Source: Kitasatospora sp. GP82
GTDB lineage: Bacteria > Actinomycetota > Actinomycetes > Streptomycetales > Streptomycetaceae
Reading direction: 5' to 3'
Assembly (NCBI RefSeq): GCF_029892105.1
Contig: NZ_JARZAJ010000030.1
Span: 1 to 64,000 of the forward strand
Length of the DNA stretch: 64,000 bases
The notes under the pieces are model-generated. The model saw only the letters and a list, made by a program, of their open reading frames with translations. It did not search any database and was not told the DNA's origin. A program made the translations under genes and the position numbers. Below are positions 15,201 through 24,658 of this stretch, piece after piece (the stretch's first letter is position 1; the number at the start of each line of letters is the position of its first letter).

Positions 15201-18200
15201 TGCCCTGGTAGAGGCCGGTCTTTCGGCCGATCAGGTCGTAGGTGTAGCTCAGAGCGGTGTTGCGGGCGTCGGTGGTGGATGCCAGATGCCCGGCGTCGTC
15301 CCAGGTCTGGGTTGTTGTACCGCTGTCGGGGTCGGTGGCCGTGGTCTGGCGGCCACGCTGGTCGTAGCCGTACGTCCAAGTGTTGCCCGCAGCGTCCTTG
15401 CGGGTGAGCGGCTTTCCGTCCGTGGTGTACGAGTAGTGGGTGATTGTGGCGTCGCTGGACCTACCCGTGGGGGTACTGGTCTGGTACTGCCACAACTCTG
15501 CGGTGCGGCCTGCACCGTCGGTGACAGCGGTGGTGGGCCAGGAACCCGTGGGCGGGGTGACATCGGTCCGGTCGACGCCCGGATAGGCGGTGGTCGTGGA
15601 CCACTGGTCGACGCCGAGGGCGACGAAGGTGGAGCTGACGGTGCGGCCCTGGCCGTCGAAGGTGAGCCGGGTCTGGGAGGGGATGCGGTTGTCGGCGGCG
15701 TCCGGCGTGGTGGCCGGGACGACAAGGGTGCCGTTGGGTGCCGCATCAGCGTTGTACCAGGGCGAGTTCGTCTTGTAGGCGCGGCCGTGGGAGTCGTAGA
15801 AGGTGTCGGAGATCAGGCGGCCCGTATAACTGGCCGTCGAGGGGCTCGTCTGAGACTGCCGGACTCGTCCGAGAGCATCCATGATCTGGATGCTCGTGGT
15901 GTAGATCCCGCTGCCGTCCTTCGTCAGCGTGTGCGCGGCGACATACGGCGCCGCGGCACGGTTGGAGTCGATCGCGTACTCGAAGGTCTTGTTGGCCTTC
16001 TGAGCCGTGGTGCGCCCGGGTAGCCAGACGGAGGCGAGACGGCCAAGAGCATCATAGGACTCCGTGCCGGTCTTCCCGTTCAGGTCCGTGACGGTCAGCG
16101 GGAGAGAGCGGCGTGCATCCAAGGTCGTGGTGGTGTCCCAGGTGCCGGTGGCACCGGGAACCGGGCTGGAGACCTTGATGCTGGTGGGCAGCTCGCCTGT
16201 CGCAGCGGCCGTGTAGGTGGTGGTTGTGGTGGTCTGGCCCTTGGCGTGCTTGGCGTCGGTGCTCGTCAGGTCGGTGACCGAGAGAGAGCGCCCGTAGGAG
16301 TCGAAGGTACTGGCGGCCGTGCTGAGGTAGACCGCGTTCCCGCTGCCGTCGAAGGAGCTCAGGACCTGTGTGCCGGTGGCATCGGAGGTGGAGTTGGCCT
16401 GACCGAACGCGAGGCCGTCATAGAGCACACGGTGACCCGAGACGGTGTTGGACGAATTCGGCGCTGCGGCGCAGGAGCTGGACCCGCTGATCACAAGCGT
16501 CTCGGCCACCAGGTTGGTGCGCTGGGGATCGGGCGCGGTGGCATAACCGGTACGGGTGCAGACATCGGGCAGCCCGTCGGCCTTGACGAGGGATGTGAGG
16601 GGGCGGTTGTTGTGAGCGGGATCGGTGGTCGTAGTGGTGCTGCTGGTTCGTTTGGTCTGGTCGGTCTTCAGCGCCTGGGTGGTGCTGATGGCTGTGGTGC
16701 CGTCGTAGCGGGCGATGAGGGGAACATCGAGCGTGGTTGTGCCGGTCTTGGCATGAGTGGCGGTGGTGACGGGATTGGTCGTGCGGTTGACGGTGACGCC
16801 GACAGGCGTCGTGTCCCCGGCGTTGGCGAAGGTCTCGGTCTGCAGGACCTGTCCGGCCAGCCAGTTGTCGTCGGTGACACTCTCGCCGAGCGCGTCCGGG
16901 ATGGTCACCGAGCGCGGGGATCCGGAGGTCTTGTCTCCGTCCATGCCCTGCAGGTAGGTCGTACGAGTCTGGGACTTGGGCGAGTCGCTGCCACCGGTCG
17001 TGGTGGTGACCGTGGCGAAACCGCGGAAGTCGTCCCAGGTACGCGCCTTGGGATCGGTGTACTCATGGTCGTCGCGGTGCCAGGCAGCCGGACCATAGCT
17101 GTAGGAGGTCTGGAGCTTGGTGGCGCCGGTGGCGGGATCGCTGGTACTCAGAGACGCGACGGTGTAGTGGTTGAACCAGTCGAGGATCGGGTCGGAATCC
17201 GTGAGGGAACCGGGCGGAGTCCACTTCACGGGGAAGCACGCCATGGTGTTGCTGTCCTCGCCGGGCGGCATGACCTTCTTCAGGCGCGAACAGCCGGGGA
17301 GGTTGTAGTCGACATTGACGACGGCGCCCGTCTCGCTGCGGACCTGCTGGATGCGGGGCCGGTTGATGTCGGGGAAGGTCGCGCCGTTGGCCGAGGAGGC
17401 GACGCCGTCGACGCGGTTCGGGAGCATCACCGGCGTGAAACTGACCGGAGGAAGCGTGATCGGCGACGTGGTGACGGGTGTTGTGGTGGTGGCCTTTCCA
17501 CTGCGCTGAATCGAGTCCAGCCACAGCGCCCGCTGGCTGGAGCCGTCGGCGGGGTCGGGGAACGTGTGGGTGAGGGTGTACGAGTCGACGTCCTGCCAGG
17601 TGTTGTTGGAACGGACCTGGGTGAGGATGCCGGTCAGACGACGGGTGGTGAAGAAGGTGGGACTGTAGTTGGTGCAGGTGTCGCTGTTCTTGCACTCCTG
17701 GTCGACCGGGACGTCCGGCCAGCGGTAGGAGTTGGCGCTGGTGCGCTGGGCAGGGTCGCAGGTGAAGGAGGCGTCGGGCAGGCAGCGCTCACTGGTGCTG
17801 AACGTGATCTGCGCAGCGGGCTTGAGACCTCCGGCGGCGCCGAGCTGCTCGCTCAGCCGCTGACCGTAGGCGATCTGGTGGAGGAGGTTGGCGCGGGTGT
17901 AGGCGGTGAGAGTTCCGTTGCCGCTGTTCTGGCCGCCGCCACGTGAGTACCAGTTGGTCTCGGGTGTGTAGGTGTAGGTGGTGAGGTTGCCGTGGGCATC
18001 CACCGCGTAGTCCAAGGACCAGCGCTGTGCCATCTGGCACCAGGAGTTCTTTCCCTGTGCCGAGTCGTAGCACGGGTCGCCGCCATTGGCCGAGTAGACC
18101 GGCGCGGTGGAGACAGAGTTGGAGGTCGCTCCGGTGCCCGTGAGGCTGTTGCCGTCGGCGGCCGGGAGATGGTTGGCGCCGAAGTAGTAGGTGTCGCCGG

Positions 18201-19467
18201 AGTTGTCGGTGAGCTTGATGTACTCGCCGTTCTTGGCACCGTTGTCGGCGCCGGTCTTTACCTCGACCTTGGTGCCGTCGTCGTTCTGCAGCCGCCACGC
18301 ACTGCTGCTGTCGTCACGAACCAGCGGGCCGGAGCGCGAGCCGAACGAGAGGGTGAGGTTGTCACCCGCCCAGCAGAGGTCACCCGAGTTGTCGATGCCC
18401 GCCTTGTTGCACGGCTTGTATGCCCGCTCGATGAAGCCAGGGTTGTAGTCCCAGCCGTCACCGATCCAGGACGCCTGAGTGTTCGTGGCCGAAGTCTTTC
18501 CGTCCACGGATGAGGAGTCGTATCCCAGTGAGACGCCAGGGGTGGTTCCACCGAGTGCGGGTGGGACCGTGATCGCGTAGCTGTACGTGAAGGCACCGTT
18601 GGAGCCTCCGGCCGCCCAACCTGCAGAGGAGTTGAGGCTGGATGCCCTGTAGTCTCCGCCTCCGCCGATGGGAGCGGCAGACTGGGCAAGCAGCATTGCA
18701 CCGGACGCCTGCTGGGCGTTCGGCACCTGTAGCGACGTCCGGGAGGAGGTCGGCCTACCGGGCAGGCTGACGTCGACGATGACCTTCCTGGCGGCTGCGT
18801 CGTATCGCATGGCAACCGGCGTGGTCTTACGGCAAGCCGGGACGGTGGGAGTGGTGAGCGCACACTCGGGGAGAGTCACAAGGCGCCCGCGCCGTGAGAA
18901 GTCACCCCCGCTTGCCGCGTCCAGAGCCTTGACGTCGATCCCTACCTGGATCCGCCCGGAGGTCTCACTGTCCTTCGGAGCCAGTTTGACCATCAAGCCG
19001 TCGACGCCAACTGCGGACGCGGCCTTGCTGTCGATCTGAGTGACCGACAGAGTTCCTTCATCGACCGGCTTCTGAGGGCTCGGGCCGGTGGAGGGAGACA
19101 GCCAGACAGGGAGGTTCCCGGCCTGGAGCGGACCGGCTGCGAGAGACTTCGACAGGTCGACGTTCGCTGTCACCCGGGACAACTGTTGATGACTCGGAGC
19201 CGTTCCAGCACTGGGCACCGGGTAGTGCGGCTTCTCCCCAGCCCCAGGTTCCGCAGCTTTGACAGCTATGGACTCGGTTGCGGGAAGCGGAGTACCCGGT
19301 GGCCCCCAGAGCCTGTCGTCATCCGTTGTCGCAGCCGCGATGCCCGACGGCCCAAGCATGCCGGCGAGTACCGAGAACACGCAGGCAGCGACCAGCGGCC
19401 GCAGGCGTGCTCTGCGGCCGCCGCCGCGTGGACCAGAGATACCAAAGCGGTCAGTATGCACTGACAC
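12277..19467 (-). CDS. Secreted Rhs/YD-repeat polymorphic toxin with HINT domain
   Basis: 2396 residues from the GTG at 19467, which has GGGGGG just upstream; the upstream start at 19509 lacks a site. A signal peptide (RRARLRPLVAACVFSVLAGM, ending near residue 46) is followed by a SpvB-like region (GGTTPGVSLGYDSSSVDGKT near 310-340) and a long YD-repeat shell with many TYDxxGR units. The Rhs core end is GLTNLGAREYQPTTGRFLNP. Residues 2119-2273 form a pretoxin HINT domain (PAGTQVLLADGQAKPIDQM, TWHHPFWDETTGRWTDASDL, YYVLAGTTPVLVHN). The last 123 residues are the toxin tip: MIEGNHRMAELL recalls the ParB-type nuclease motif, but that is a guess. The 20-bp attachment core lies inside the gene at His2258. 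The shell probably encloses the tip until release. Confidence 0.92.
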   Translation of the reverse strand: MSVHTDRFGISGPRGGGRRARLRPLVAACVFSVLAGMLGPSGIAAATTDDDRLWGPPGTPLPATESIAVKAAEPGAGEKPHYPVPSAGTAPSHQQLSRVTANVDLSKSLAAGPLQAGNLPVWLSPSTGPSPQKPVDEGTLSVTQIDSKAASAVGVDGLMVKLAPKDSETSGRIQVGIDVKALDAASGGDFSRRGRLVTLPECALTTPTVPACRKTTPVAMRYDAAARKVIVDVSLPGRPTSSRTSLQVPNAQQASGAMLLAQSAAPIGGGGDYRASSLNSSAGWAAGGSNGAFTYSYAITVPPALGGTTPGVSLGYDSSSVDGKTSATNTQASWIGDGWDYNPGFIERAYKPCNKAGIDNSGDLCWAGDNLTLSFGSRSGPLVRDDSSSAWRLQNDDGTKVEVKTGADNGAKNGEYIKLTDNSGDTYYFGANHLPAADGNSLTGTGATSNSVSTAPVYSANGGDPCYDSAQGKNSWCQMAQRWSLDYAVDAHGNLTTYTYTPETNWYSRGGGQNSGNGTLTAYTRANLLHQIAYGQRLSEQLGAAGGLKPAAQITFSTSERCLPDASFTCDPAQRTSANSYRWPDVPVDQECKNSDTCTNYSPTFFTTRRLTGILTQVRSNNTWQDVDSYTLTHTFPDPADGSSQRALWLDSIQRSGKATTTTPVTTSPITLPPVSFTPVMLPNRVDGVASSANGATFPDINRPRIQQVRSETGAVVNVDYNLPGCSRLKKVMPPGEDSNTMACFPVKWTPPGSLTDSDPILDWFNHYTVASLSTSDPATGATKLQTSYSYGPAAWHRDDHEYTDPKARTWDDFRGFATVTTTTGGSDSPKSQTRTTYLQGMDGDKTSGSPRSVTIPDALGESVTDDNWLAGQVLQTETFANAGDTTPVGVTVNRTTNPVTTATHAKTGTTTLDVPLIARYDGTTAISTTQALKTDQTKRTSSTTTTTDPAHNNRPLTSLVKADGLPDVCTRTGYATAPDPQRTNLVAETLVISGSSSCAAAPNSSNTVSGHRVLYDGLAFGQANSTSDATGTQVLSSFDGSGNAVYLSTAASTFDSYGRSLSVTDLTSTDAKHAKGQTTTTTTYTAAATGELPTSIKVSSPVPGATGTWDTTTTLDARRSLPLTVTDLNGKTGTESYDALGRLASVWLPGRTTAQKANKTFEYAIDSNRAAAPYVAAHTLTKDGSGIYTTSIQIMDALGRVRQSQTSPSTASYTGRLISDTFYDSHGRAYKTNSPWYNADAAPNGTLVVPATTPDAADNRIPSQTRLTFDGQGRTVSSTFVALGVDQWSTTTAYPGVDRTDVTPPTGSWPTTAVTDGAGRTAELWQYQTSTPTGRSSDATITHYSYTTDGKPLTRKDAAGNTWTYGYDQRGRQTTATDPDSGTTTQTWDDAGHLASTTDARNTALSYTYDLIGRKTGLYQGNVTPANQLAGWTYDTVAKGRPASSTRYVGGTSGSAYTATVAGYDNGYRATGSTVTIPGAEIGATTPFTYRTTSTYDQITGNLLLASLPANGGLPNESLAYTYGSYGLLSDYAGAVTYDLNTSYDAYGRPQRTTVNPYGSQVVTTTSYDQSTGQVLSQYVDKQTSTTGQTQITNYTYNPVGQITSISDTPDNTPSLTDRQCFTYDSLGRLATAWTDTGTITTPDPSQHKVLSQGSCTNSTPTSGATAPARTTVGGGNPYWQDYSYDLTGNRTRLIQHNTAGGTAKDISTTQTFGAPQAVNTPTTAPNTGGGTGGPHGLLASATTSATGTKSTAYQYDAVGNTTAVTDTSGTTTLTWNSEDKLASTATTGQSGSTTYLYDADGNQLIRRDPGKTTINLGADELTYDTTSKTLTGTRYYPMPNGMTTVRVGTNGLVTQIADHHGTAGLAIDLSTLTTSRRPTDPFGNPRSAQSSTWAGDHGFVGGTKDDVTGLTNLGAREYQPTTGRFLNPDPILDPASPQQWNGYAYSNSNPVDLADPSGLHFEECSNGMYKCQGGIDPIEKGDNYDNIVSQNMVKQQVEGESSGDWQRASRGHSRAYTEACGDGHCAVGYHGNEGNNADFLAGLGASLVAIDDAYERLLHWGDTSRPSSYPLQSYMGWVESKGVDPGTANFASGTFLPVAIGDAYAARPGRPEGGMPCNSFPAGTQVLLADGQAKPIDQMAVGDRVTATAPVDGKTASEPVVAVITTPADRDFTDLTVKAQADESGSPEAGNNSTETITATWHHPFWDETTGRWTDASDLHPGDHLRRTDGSAVVLVGIRNYHRDAVTFNLTVADLHTYYVLAGTTPVLVHNCPSGGGFLSKLFGKSGKSEPVTYEPNATVGDLRGIGHDNVDENGNWRSDPFKAGVARSLDDGQLVRSTTRPNTNDMDLLRYHAEDNYMIEGNHRMAELLSRAADPNNKNITYDTPIYIHLWPR
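12677..12696 (+). other. Attachment-site core inside the rhs gene (attL-like)
   Basis: GCCAGCACATAGTACGTGTG is identical to 4971-4990 and in the same orientation. It encodes HTYYVL at the end of the HINT domain, so recombination keeps the frame. The rhs 5' part ends here and the tip supplied by the element begins. The wider rhs sequence to the right (AAGGTCCGCC) has no match at 4991 onward. Confidence 0.7.
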
Positions 19468-19762
19468 CGCAAACCCCCCAGTTGACGGTGCGCCAGAAAG
19501 GGCCACCAAGTCACAGTCAGAAGACAGACGGGGGCTGACTTTAGGGAATTCCCATCGCCCGTGCGAGACAAAAAGGATAAAAGCCGAACGTGATTCACAT
19601 CACTCTCAGAACGAAACGGTCATTCGCTCACGAGTCACCCCGAGCAGAGCCAACTCCCCTTCCCTCCATGCCATTCGATGCAAGAGGATGGGTACGACCT
19701 GTATCTTCCTCCGACCGCGCGTGTGCGGTCGACTTCTTGCGGGGGCCCCTTTCTTGCTGTCG
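19468..19762. promoter_or_regulatory. Divergent control region of rhs and the LamG gene
   Basis: 295 bases between two large secreted-protein genes read in opposite directions. It is clearly more AT-rich than its surroundings, with GACAAAAAGGATAAAAGCCG near 19564-19583. It holds the palindrome GGGAATTCCC (19544-19553) and GTGATTCACATCAC near 19590. Promoters for both genes must lie here, so the two are probably co-regulated. I cannot assign -10 and -35 boxes with confidence. Confidence 0.45.
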
Positions 19763-22700
19763 ATGAATCGCTGTCGAAGTACCCGAAAAGTCGGTTCTGC
19801 CCTTCTCATGCTCTGTGCGCTCGCAGCACCTCTGACCTTGCCCGCCAGCGCCGCGGACGGCTCACCCGACGAACCGAGCACGAGTCAGATTGCCGCACTC
19901 GACAGGACCCATCTGGGTAACCTGCCGGGCACCGAGGTCGAGGCCGCGCTGGAGAAGGCCAAGGCCACCGGTGGGCGAGTGATCATCGACTCCCGGACGA
20001 GCGAGTTCAGCGAGACCGCTGCGACGCCTGATGGACACCTCTCGCAGACGATCCACCCTGATCAGCAGCGAACGAAGAAGAACGGCACCTGGGCCGATCT
20101 GGACGCCACGCTGGCAGTGAACCCCGACGGGTCGTACTCCCCGAAGACCGTGCCCGGTGGAGTCACTCTCTCCCCGGGCGGCAGCCAACAGCTCGCTACT
20201 CTCGCCAGTCCGAGCGGTGAGGAGCTGTCCCTCACTTCGCCCTTCGTGCTCTCATCGGCCACCGTCAGTGGTGACTCACTGCTCTATGACGTCGCTCCGG
20301 ACACAACGCTGAAGGTCAGCGCCGACAAGTTCGGTGGTGTCTCCACGGTCCTGATCCTCAAGACCGCCCAGGCCGCCGCGAACCCAGCACTGAAAACCCT
20401 CCATTTCGGCATCGGCACCAAGGGCCTGACCATTGCCGCGGATGCCGACAGCCTCTCGGTGAAGGCCGCCGACGGAACCGTCCGATGGCACGCTCCGACC
20501 CCACGTATGTGGGACAGCAGTACCGGAACCACGATGGCTCCGCGCCTTGCAGGCGCTGCCAGGCGACCAGCCGCCTCCGCCGCCACCGCCCCCACCGCGT
20601 CGAGTGCGAACGGTCCTGGGCCAGGCGCTCGCGTCGCCGAGATGCCCGTCAAGGCCGGCGGCAACGGGATCGACCTCAGCACCGACCAGGACATTCTCAC
20701 GAACGGCACCGGCCCCTGGTACATAGATCCGAGCTGGATACCGACATCTCCCGGTGCCGATCTGTGGAACTGGGTCCAGTCCGCGAACCCCTCGCTGAAC
20801 AACGACAACCGCACCGGCAGCGCCGACAGCGATCACCCTGGCGTCGGTGAGTGCGGCACCTACCCCTACGGTGGCAGCTGCATTCCCTCGTCGATCAATC
20901 GCACCTACTATCGGTTCGATCTGTCAGGGCTCGGTGGTGCCACCGTCAACAGCGCTCAGCTGAACCTGGCGGAGTACACTTCGGCGGACTGGTCCTGCAC
21001 CAAGACATACGACGTCGACGTCTACCGCACCGACTGGCTCACACCTGGTACCACCTGGAACAGCCAACCGACCTGGCGCGAAGGCCAGGGCACACAGTCG
21101 GTCGGCGGCTCCGGCAGTGACGGCTGCTACTCCAATGTGCCGTTCACGTACAACGTCACCTCGGCGGTCGCGTCTCAGGCCGGAGGATCCGTCAGCTTCG
21201 TGGTGACGGCCGCAGACGAGTCCGACGCCAATGCCTTCAAGCGCCTGACCTACCAGCCGAACCTCACGATCCAGTACGACAGATACCCGGACACTCCGCA
21301 GAACCCCCAGACCGGCCCGATCCACCCCCGTACGGTCGTTCCCAACGTCACGGACTACGAGGCTTGTGCGGATGTGCCGCTGTCGACCTACGGCTGGATC
21401 ACCAGCAGTGGTCTCCAGCTGAACTCCACCGTCTCATCACCGGCTCAGGGGCAGCTCGGTGAATGGATCGACATCTGGGACAACGCCGACGGTAGCAAGA
21501 TCGTCGGAGATGGCAGAAGCGCTCTGGTCTCCAGTGGTTCCACGGCCAGCTACCAACTGCCCACCGGAACCCTCAAGGACGGACACTTCTACGGCTGGCT
21601 GACGTATGCCGACGACACCCTGCTGCGTAGCCAGCACCCCAGCACCGTCTGCCACTTCCGAGTCGACCTCACTCCGCCGGTACTGCAACTGCCGCCCAGC
21701 ACGAAGCAGCTCACCGACACCGAACTCAACACACAGTTCCCACCCTCCGGCAACGGTCAGACCACCCGGTTGAAGGTCGGTCAGACCGGCTACGTCCCGT
21801 TCAGCGCAACCGATCCCAACCCCTCGGGCTTGCAGTCGTCCGGGCTGGCCGCAGTTCACTGGAGCTTCGACCCGCAGATGGCCTCCGGCGTCCAGCACGC
21901 CTACGCTCCCAACCTGCCAAGCCAACTCGCCGTGACGCCCACCCACTGGGGCACGAACATCGTCTACGTCCAGGCCGAGGACAACGCGGGAAACAGGAGC
22001 CCCGTCGTCTCCTACTCCTTCTACGTCCCTTGGGCCGCTACTCCGCTGGCCTACGGCGACGTCTCCGGCGACGGCCGGAGCGACGTCCTCAATCCCGACC
22101 CCAGGACCGGTGATCTCCTCGACTACGGTCAGGCCATCACCTTCACGGCTCCCAGCACAGTGCCAGGGGTGAACGGCGCGCCTTCCGCCCCGCGCATCGC
22201 TGCCACCGCGGCCCAAGCGCCTGGTGCCAACGGCTGGAAGAACCTCCGGGTCAGTCATCGAGGTACCAAGAACGCCGCTGGAGCCGTAGACGCTCTGTTC
22301 GTTCACCAGGACCCCTCGAACGCAGCACGGGACAATGGGGGAAGCGACCTGTTCTACTTCCCCAACAACCTTCAGGCGAACGGCACCTTCAACGCCGACT
22401 TCAGCACCATCGGCCGCCCCGACTGCGTCACCGGGCTTGGCACCAGCTGTGCCGACTACGGAAACGTCGCGAGTTGGGCCACCGTCAGTCAGATCACCCC
22501 GATCGGCTCCGCCAACGCCAAGCTCACGCCGACCGACAAGCTGACCGAAGGCACAGGCGTTCTGGTCATCGAGAAGGGCAACCTCTGGTACTACCCTGCC
22601 GGCAGCGCGGGGACCGTCAACTCTGCCGGTCAGATCACCTACTTCGGCAAGCCCATCGAGCTGACCACCGGCGGCACTTGGGCCGGCAATGACCTCATGA

Positions 22701-23704
22701 TCCCCGGTGACACCCTCGGCAAGGGCAAGCCTGCCCTGTGGGTCCGTGCCCGCGACACCGTCGGCGGCTTCACCGCCGGCGACATCCTGCAGTACGAACT
22801 CACCTTCGCGAGCGCCACCGATTCCAACGGCCAGAGCTACACGATGATCTCCGGTCTCGCCACCACCTCTCCAGCACGCATCGGCTGGGGTCTTACCAGC
22901 ACCGAGTTCCCCACCGTCGGTGCCGTCGGCGATCTCACCGGCGACGACATTCCCGATCTTTGGGCGGCCGGCCCCACCGGACGCATCGAGGTCTGGCCGG
23001 GCGCAACCTCGGACGGCACCAGGAACAGCCCGGTTGTCGTGACACTCCGGCGTAGCAGGCAGTGGCCTCTCAGTCCCACTGTCAAGGGCGAGGACGTCTC
23101 GGGCGGCACCCTCGGCGACCCCGCCGCACCCACCAACGTCACCTGGAGCACCGACAAGCCGACCAACTCGGGACTGGACGGTTCCGCGCACTTCGACGGC
23201 ACCGGCTATCTCGTCAGCAACGCCAACCCCGTGCTCACCACCGGAAGCTACAGCGTCAGCGCCTGGGTAAAGCTCGACAAGAGCGACAACTGGTACTCGG
23301 TCATGTCCCAGACCAACCAGGGCCGTAGTCCCTACTACCTCATGTACTCCAAGACGGCGAAGACCTGGGAGTTCGACGGCACCAGCACCGACAGCCCCAG
23401 CACCACCGACTACTACACCGCCCGGTCGTCCACCCCCGCCCAACTCGGCGTCTGGACCCACCTCGTCGGCACCTACGACTCCACCACTCATGCCATGACG
23501 CTCTACGTCAACGGCGCGTACGCCGGCTCCGCCACCAATCCTGCCGCCTGGACCTCCAACGGCAGGCTCAGTATCGGCGCCAACACCTACCCCGACCCCA
23601 AGGCCGCACCTGACAGTCAGTTCGCCGGCAGTATCGCCGATGCGCGCATCTACTCGTACGCCCTCGGTGCAGACCAGGTAGCCACCATCTACAACAACTC
23701 CTGA
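19763..23704 (+). CDS. Secreted DNRLRE / FG-GAP / LamG multidomain protein
   Basis: About 1313 residues from the ATG at 19763, chosen because it starts a clean signal peptide (MNRCRSTRKVGSALLMLCAL ... ASAADG); an ATG at 19688 is the alternative. A long N-terminal region with FVLSSATVSGDSLLYDVAPD-type beta repeats comes first. A DNRLRE domain follows (YYRFDLSGLGGATVNSAQLN, TWNSQPTW), then VCBS/FG-GAP motifs (YGDVSGDGRSDVLNPD; GDLTGDDIPDLWAAG) and a C-terminal LamG jellyroll (HFDGTGYLVS, YSVSAWVKLDKSDNWYSVMS, WTHLVGTYDSTTHAMTLYVN, IADARIYSYAL). These are cell-surface and carbohydrate-binding modules. It stands divergently beside the rhs toxin, as in many actinomycetes, suggesting a delivery, adhesion or shell-associated role. 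That link is inferred. Confidence 0.85.
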   Translation: MNRCRSTRKVGSALLMLCALAAPLTLPASAADGSPDEPSTSQIAALDRTHLGNLPGTEVEAALEKAKATGGRVIIDSRTSEFSETAATPDGHLSQTIHPDQQRTKKNGTWADLDATLAVNPDGSYSPKTVPGGVTLSPGGSQQLATLASPSGEELSLTSPFVLSSATVSGDSLLYDVAPDTTLKVSADKFGGVSTVLILKTAQAAANPALKTLHFGIGTKGLTIAADADSLSVKAADGTVRWHAPTPRMWDSSTGTTMAPRLAGAARRPAASAATAPTASSANGPGPGARVAEMPVKAGGNGIDLSTDQDILTNGTGPWYIDPSWIPTSPGADLWNWVQSANPSLNNDNRTGSADSDHPGVGECGTYPYGGSCIPSSINRTYYRFDLSGLGGATVNSAQLNLAEYTSADWSCTKTYDVDVYRTDWLTPGTTWNSQPTWREGQGTQSVGGSGSDGCYSNVPFTYNVTSAVASQAGGSVSFVVTAADESDANAFKRLTYQPNLTIQYDRYPDTPQNPQTGPIHPRTVVPNVTDYEACADVPLSTYGWITSSGLQLNSTVSSPAQGQLGEWIDIWDNADGSKIVGDGRSALVSSGSTASYQLPTGTLKDGHFYGWLTYADDTLLRSQHPSTVCHFRVDLTPPVLQLPPSTKQLTDTELNTQFPPSGNGQTTRLKVGQTGYVPFSATDPNPSGLQSSGLAAVHWSFDPQMASGVQHAYAPNLPSQLAVTPTHWGTNIVYVQAEDNAGNRSPVVSYSFYVPWAATPLAYGDVSGDGRSDVLNPDPRTGDLLDYGQAITFTAPSTVPGVNGAPSAPRIAATAAQAPGANGWKNLRVSHRGTKNAAGAVDALFVHQDPSNAARDNGGSDLFYFPNNLQANGTFNADFSTIGRPDCVTGLGTSCADYGNVASWATVSQITPIGSANAKLTPTDKLTEGTGVLVIEKGNLWYYPAGSAGTVNSAGQITYFGKPIELTTGGTWAGNDLMIPGDTLGKGKPALWVRARDTVGGFTAGDILQYELTFASATDSNGQSYTMISGLATTSPARIGWGLTSTEFPTVGAVGDLTGDDIPDLWAAGPTGRIEVWPGATSDGTRNSPVVVTLRRSRQWPLSPTVKGEDVSGGTLGDPAAPTNVTWSTDKPTNSGLDGSAHFDGTGYLVSNANPVLTTGSYSVSAWVKLDKSDNWYSVMSQTNQGRSPYYLMYSKTAKTWEFDGTSTDSPSTTDYYTARSSTPAQLGVWTHLVGTYDSTTHAMTLYVNGAYAGSATNPAAWTSNGRLSIGANTYPDPKAAPDSQFAGSIADARIYSYALGADQVATIYNNS

Positions 23705-23719
23705 CCTTCGCCGACGATC

Positions 23720-23756
23720 CAGGGCTCTCACCGCTGTCGTAGCCGTGAGAGCCCTG
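23720..23756. terminator. Terminator after the LamG gene
   Basis: CAGGGCTCTCAC (23720-23731) pairs perfectly with GTGAGAGCCCTG (23745-23756), with further pairing of the CGACGA/TCGTCG flanks. It lies between convergent genes: the LamG gene and the broken SWIM-family gene. Confidence 0.8.
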
Positions 23757-23781
23757 AGTCGTCGGGCGGCCCCATCCGGGC

Positions 23782-24542
23782 TCACGCCCCCGTCAGGACG
23801 CTCCGCAGGGCCTTCGCCTCCTTCACCAGGCGCGACGAGCCGCCCCTTGCGGCCAGTTCCGTCAGCTCGGCGATCTCGCCCCGGGCGCCGCTGCGCCGGG
23901 CGCAGTCGGCCGCCAACGCGAGGAGGTCGGCGCCGCCCTGGACGGTCGGACCGCCTCGGCGGCCGGCACCTGTGCCCGCAGGTCGAACCCGGCGGTGAGG
24001 ACCTGGGTCTCGGCGAAGCCGCGCAGCCAGCGGTCGGGCAGCGGGACCTTCTTCTCGACCAGCGGACCGTCGAGGGTGGTGACCTCCAGCGCCTGTGGGC
24101 CGACGGCCAGGTGCAGCGGGTCGGCGCCGCCGATCCGGCCCAGGGCGTCGCGCAGCGGACTGTTGACGTCGACGTTGGTGGTGCCGTGGCCGATGTCGTC
24201 GCCGTCGAGCCCGTCGGAGAGCACATCGAGGCGGGCGTAGACACCGCAGCAGCCGGAGAAGGACTCGAAGCGCAACCGATCGCCGTTGGCGGTGACCACC
24301 GGGTCGAGCGAGGCGCGCAGTCGGGGCTGGTAGTAACGGGCGGCGGCCACGTCGGCGACCGCGAGCAGCGCGGCGGCAGCCGGGGCCGGGGCGGTCAGGA
24401 AGCCGCTGAAGAAGCGGGGGTTGGCCACCGCTCCCATCGGCGTGGCCCCGCCGGAGGTCTCCAGGGCGAGGCTGCGACCGGCGGCGCTCTCGCGCACGGC
24501 CGAGGGCCGGAGATAAGCGTACGTCTGTACGGCTTGCGTCAT
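23782..24542 (-). pseudogene. SWIM zinc-finger family protein, internally deleted
   Basis: From the ATG at 24542 the frame gives a convincing N-terminal domain: MTQAVQTYAYLRPSAVRESA, ANPRFFSGFLTAPAPAAAAL, SFSGCCGVYARLDVL, EKKVPLPDRWLRGFAE and FDLRAQVPAAEAVR. This matches the start of streptomycete SWIM zinc-finger proteins. After AEAVR (near 23950) it turns to non-coding sequence. One frame over, a coding-like tail appears immediately (GADLLALAADCARRSGARGE ... KALRSVLTGA) and stops at 23782. The SWIM zinc finger itself (CxC...CxH) is absent. The simplest reading is a deletion of the middle of the gene with a frameshift at the join, close to the end of the mobile region. Confidence 0.7.
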
Positions 24543-24658
24543 GGCGAGGACGCTAGGGCCCGGCACTGACACTGCCGGGTTTCTGCAACTCGTTCCACCA
24601 GGCTCACGGGTAACCCAGGTCACACCGCTGATCGGGCTTCATCTGCCACTATGGGCTG

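Noticed and set aside
13882-17946. Long plus-strand open frames opposite the rhs gene
   Set aside because: Gly/Val-rich shadow translations of YD repeats; no family, no starts with ribosome sites.
21437-24244. A 935-codon open frame on the minus strand opposite the LamG gene
   Set aside because: It is the GC-bias shadow of the plus-strand gene, has no recognisable domain and lacks a ribosome site. The plus-strand frame has a signal peptide and four known domains.
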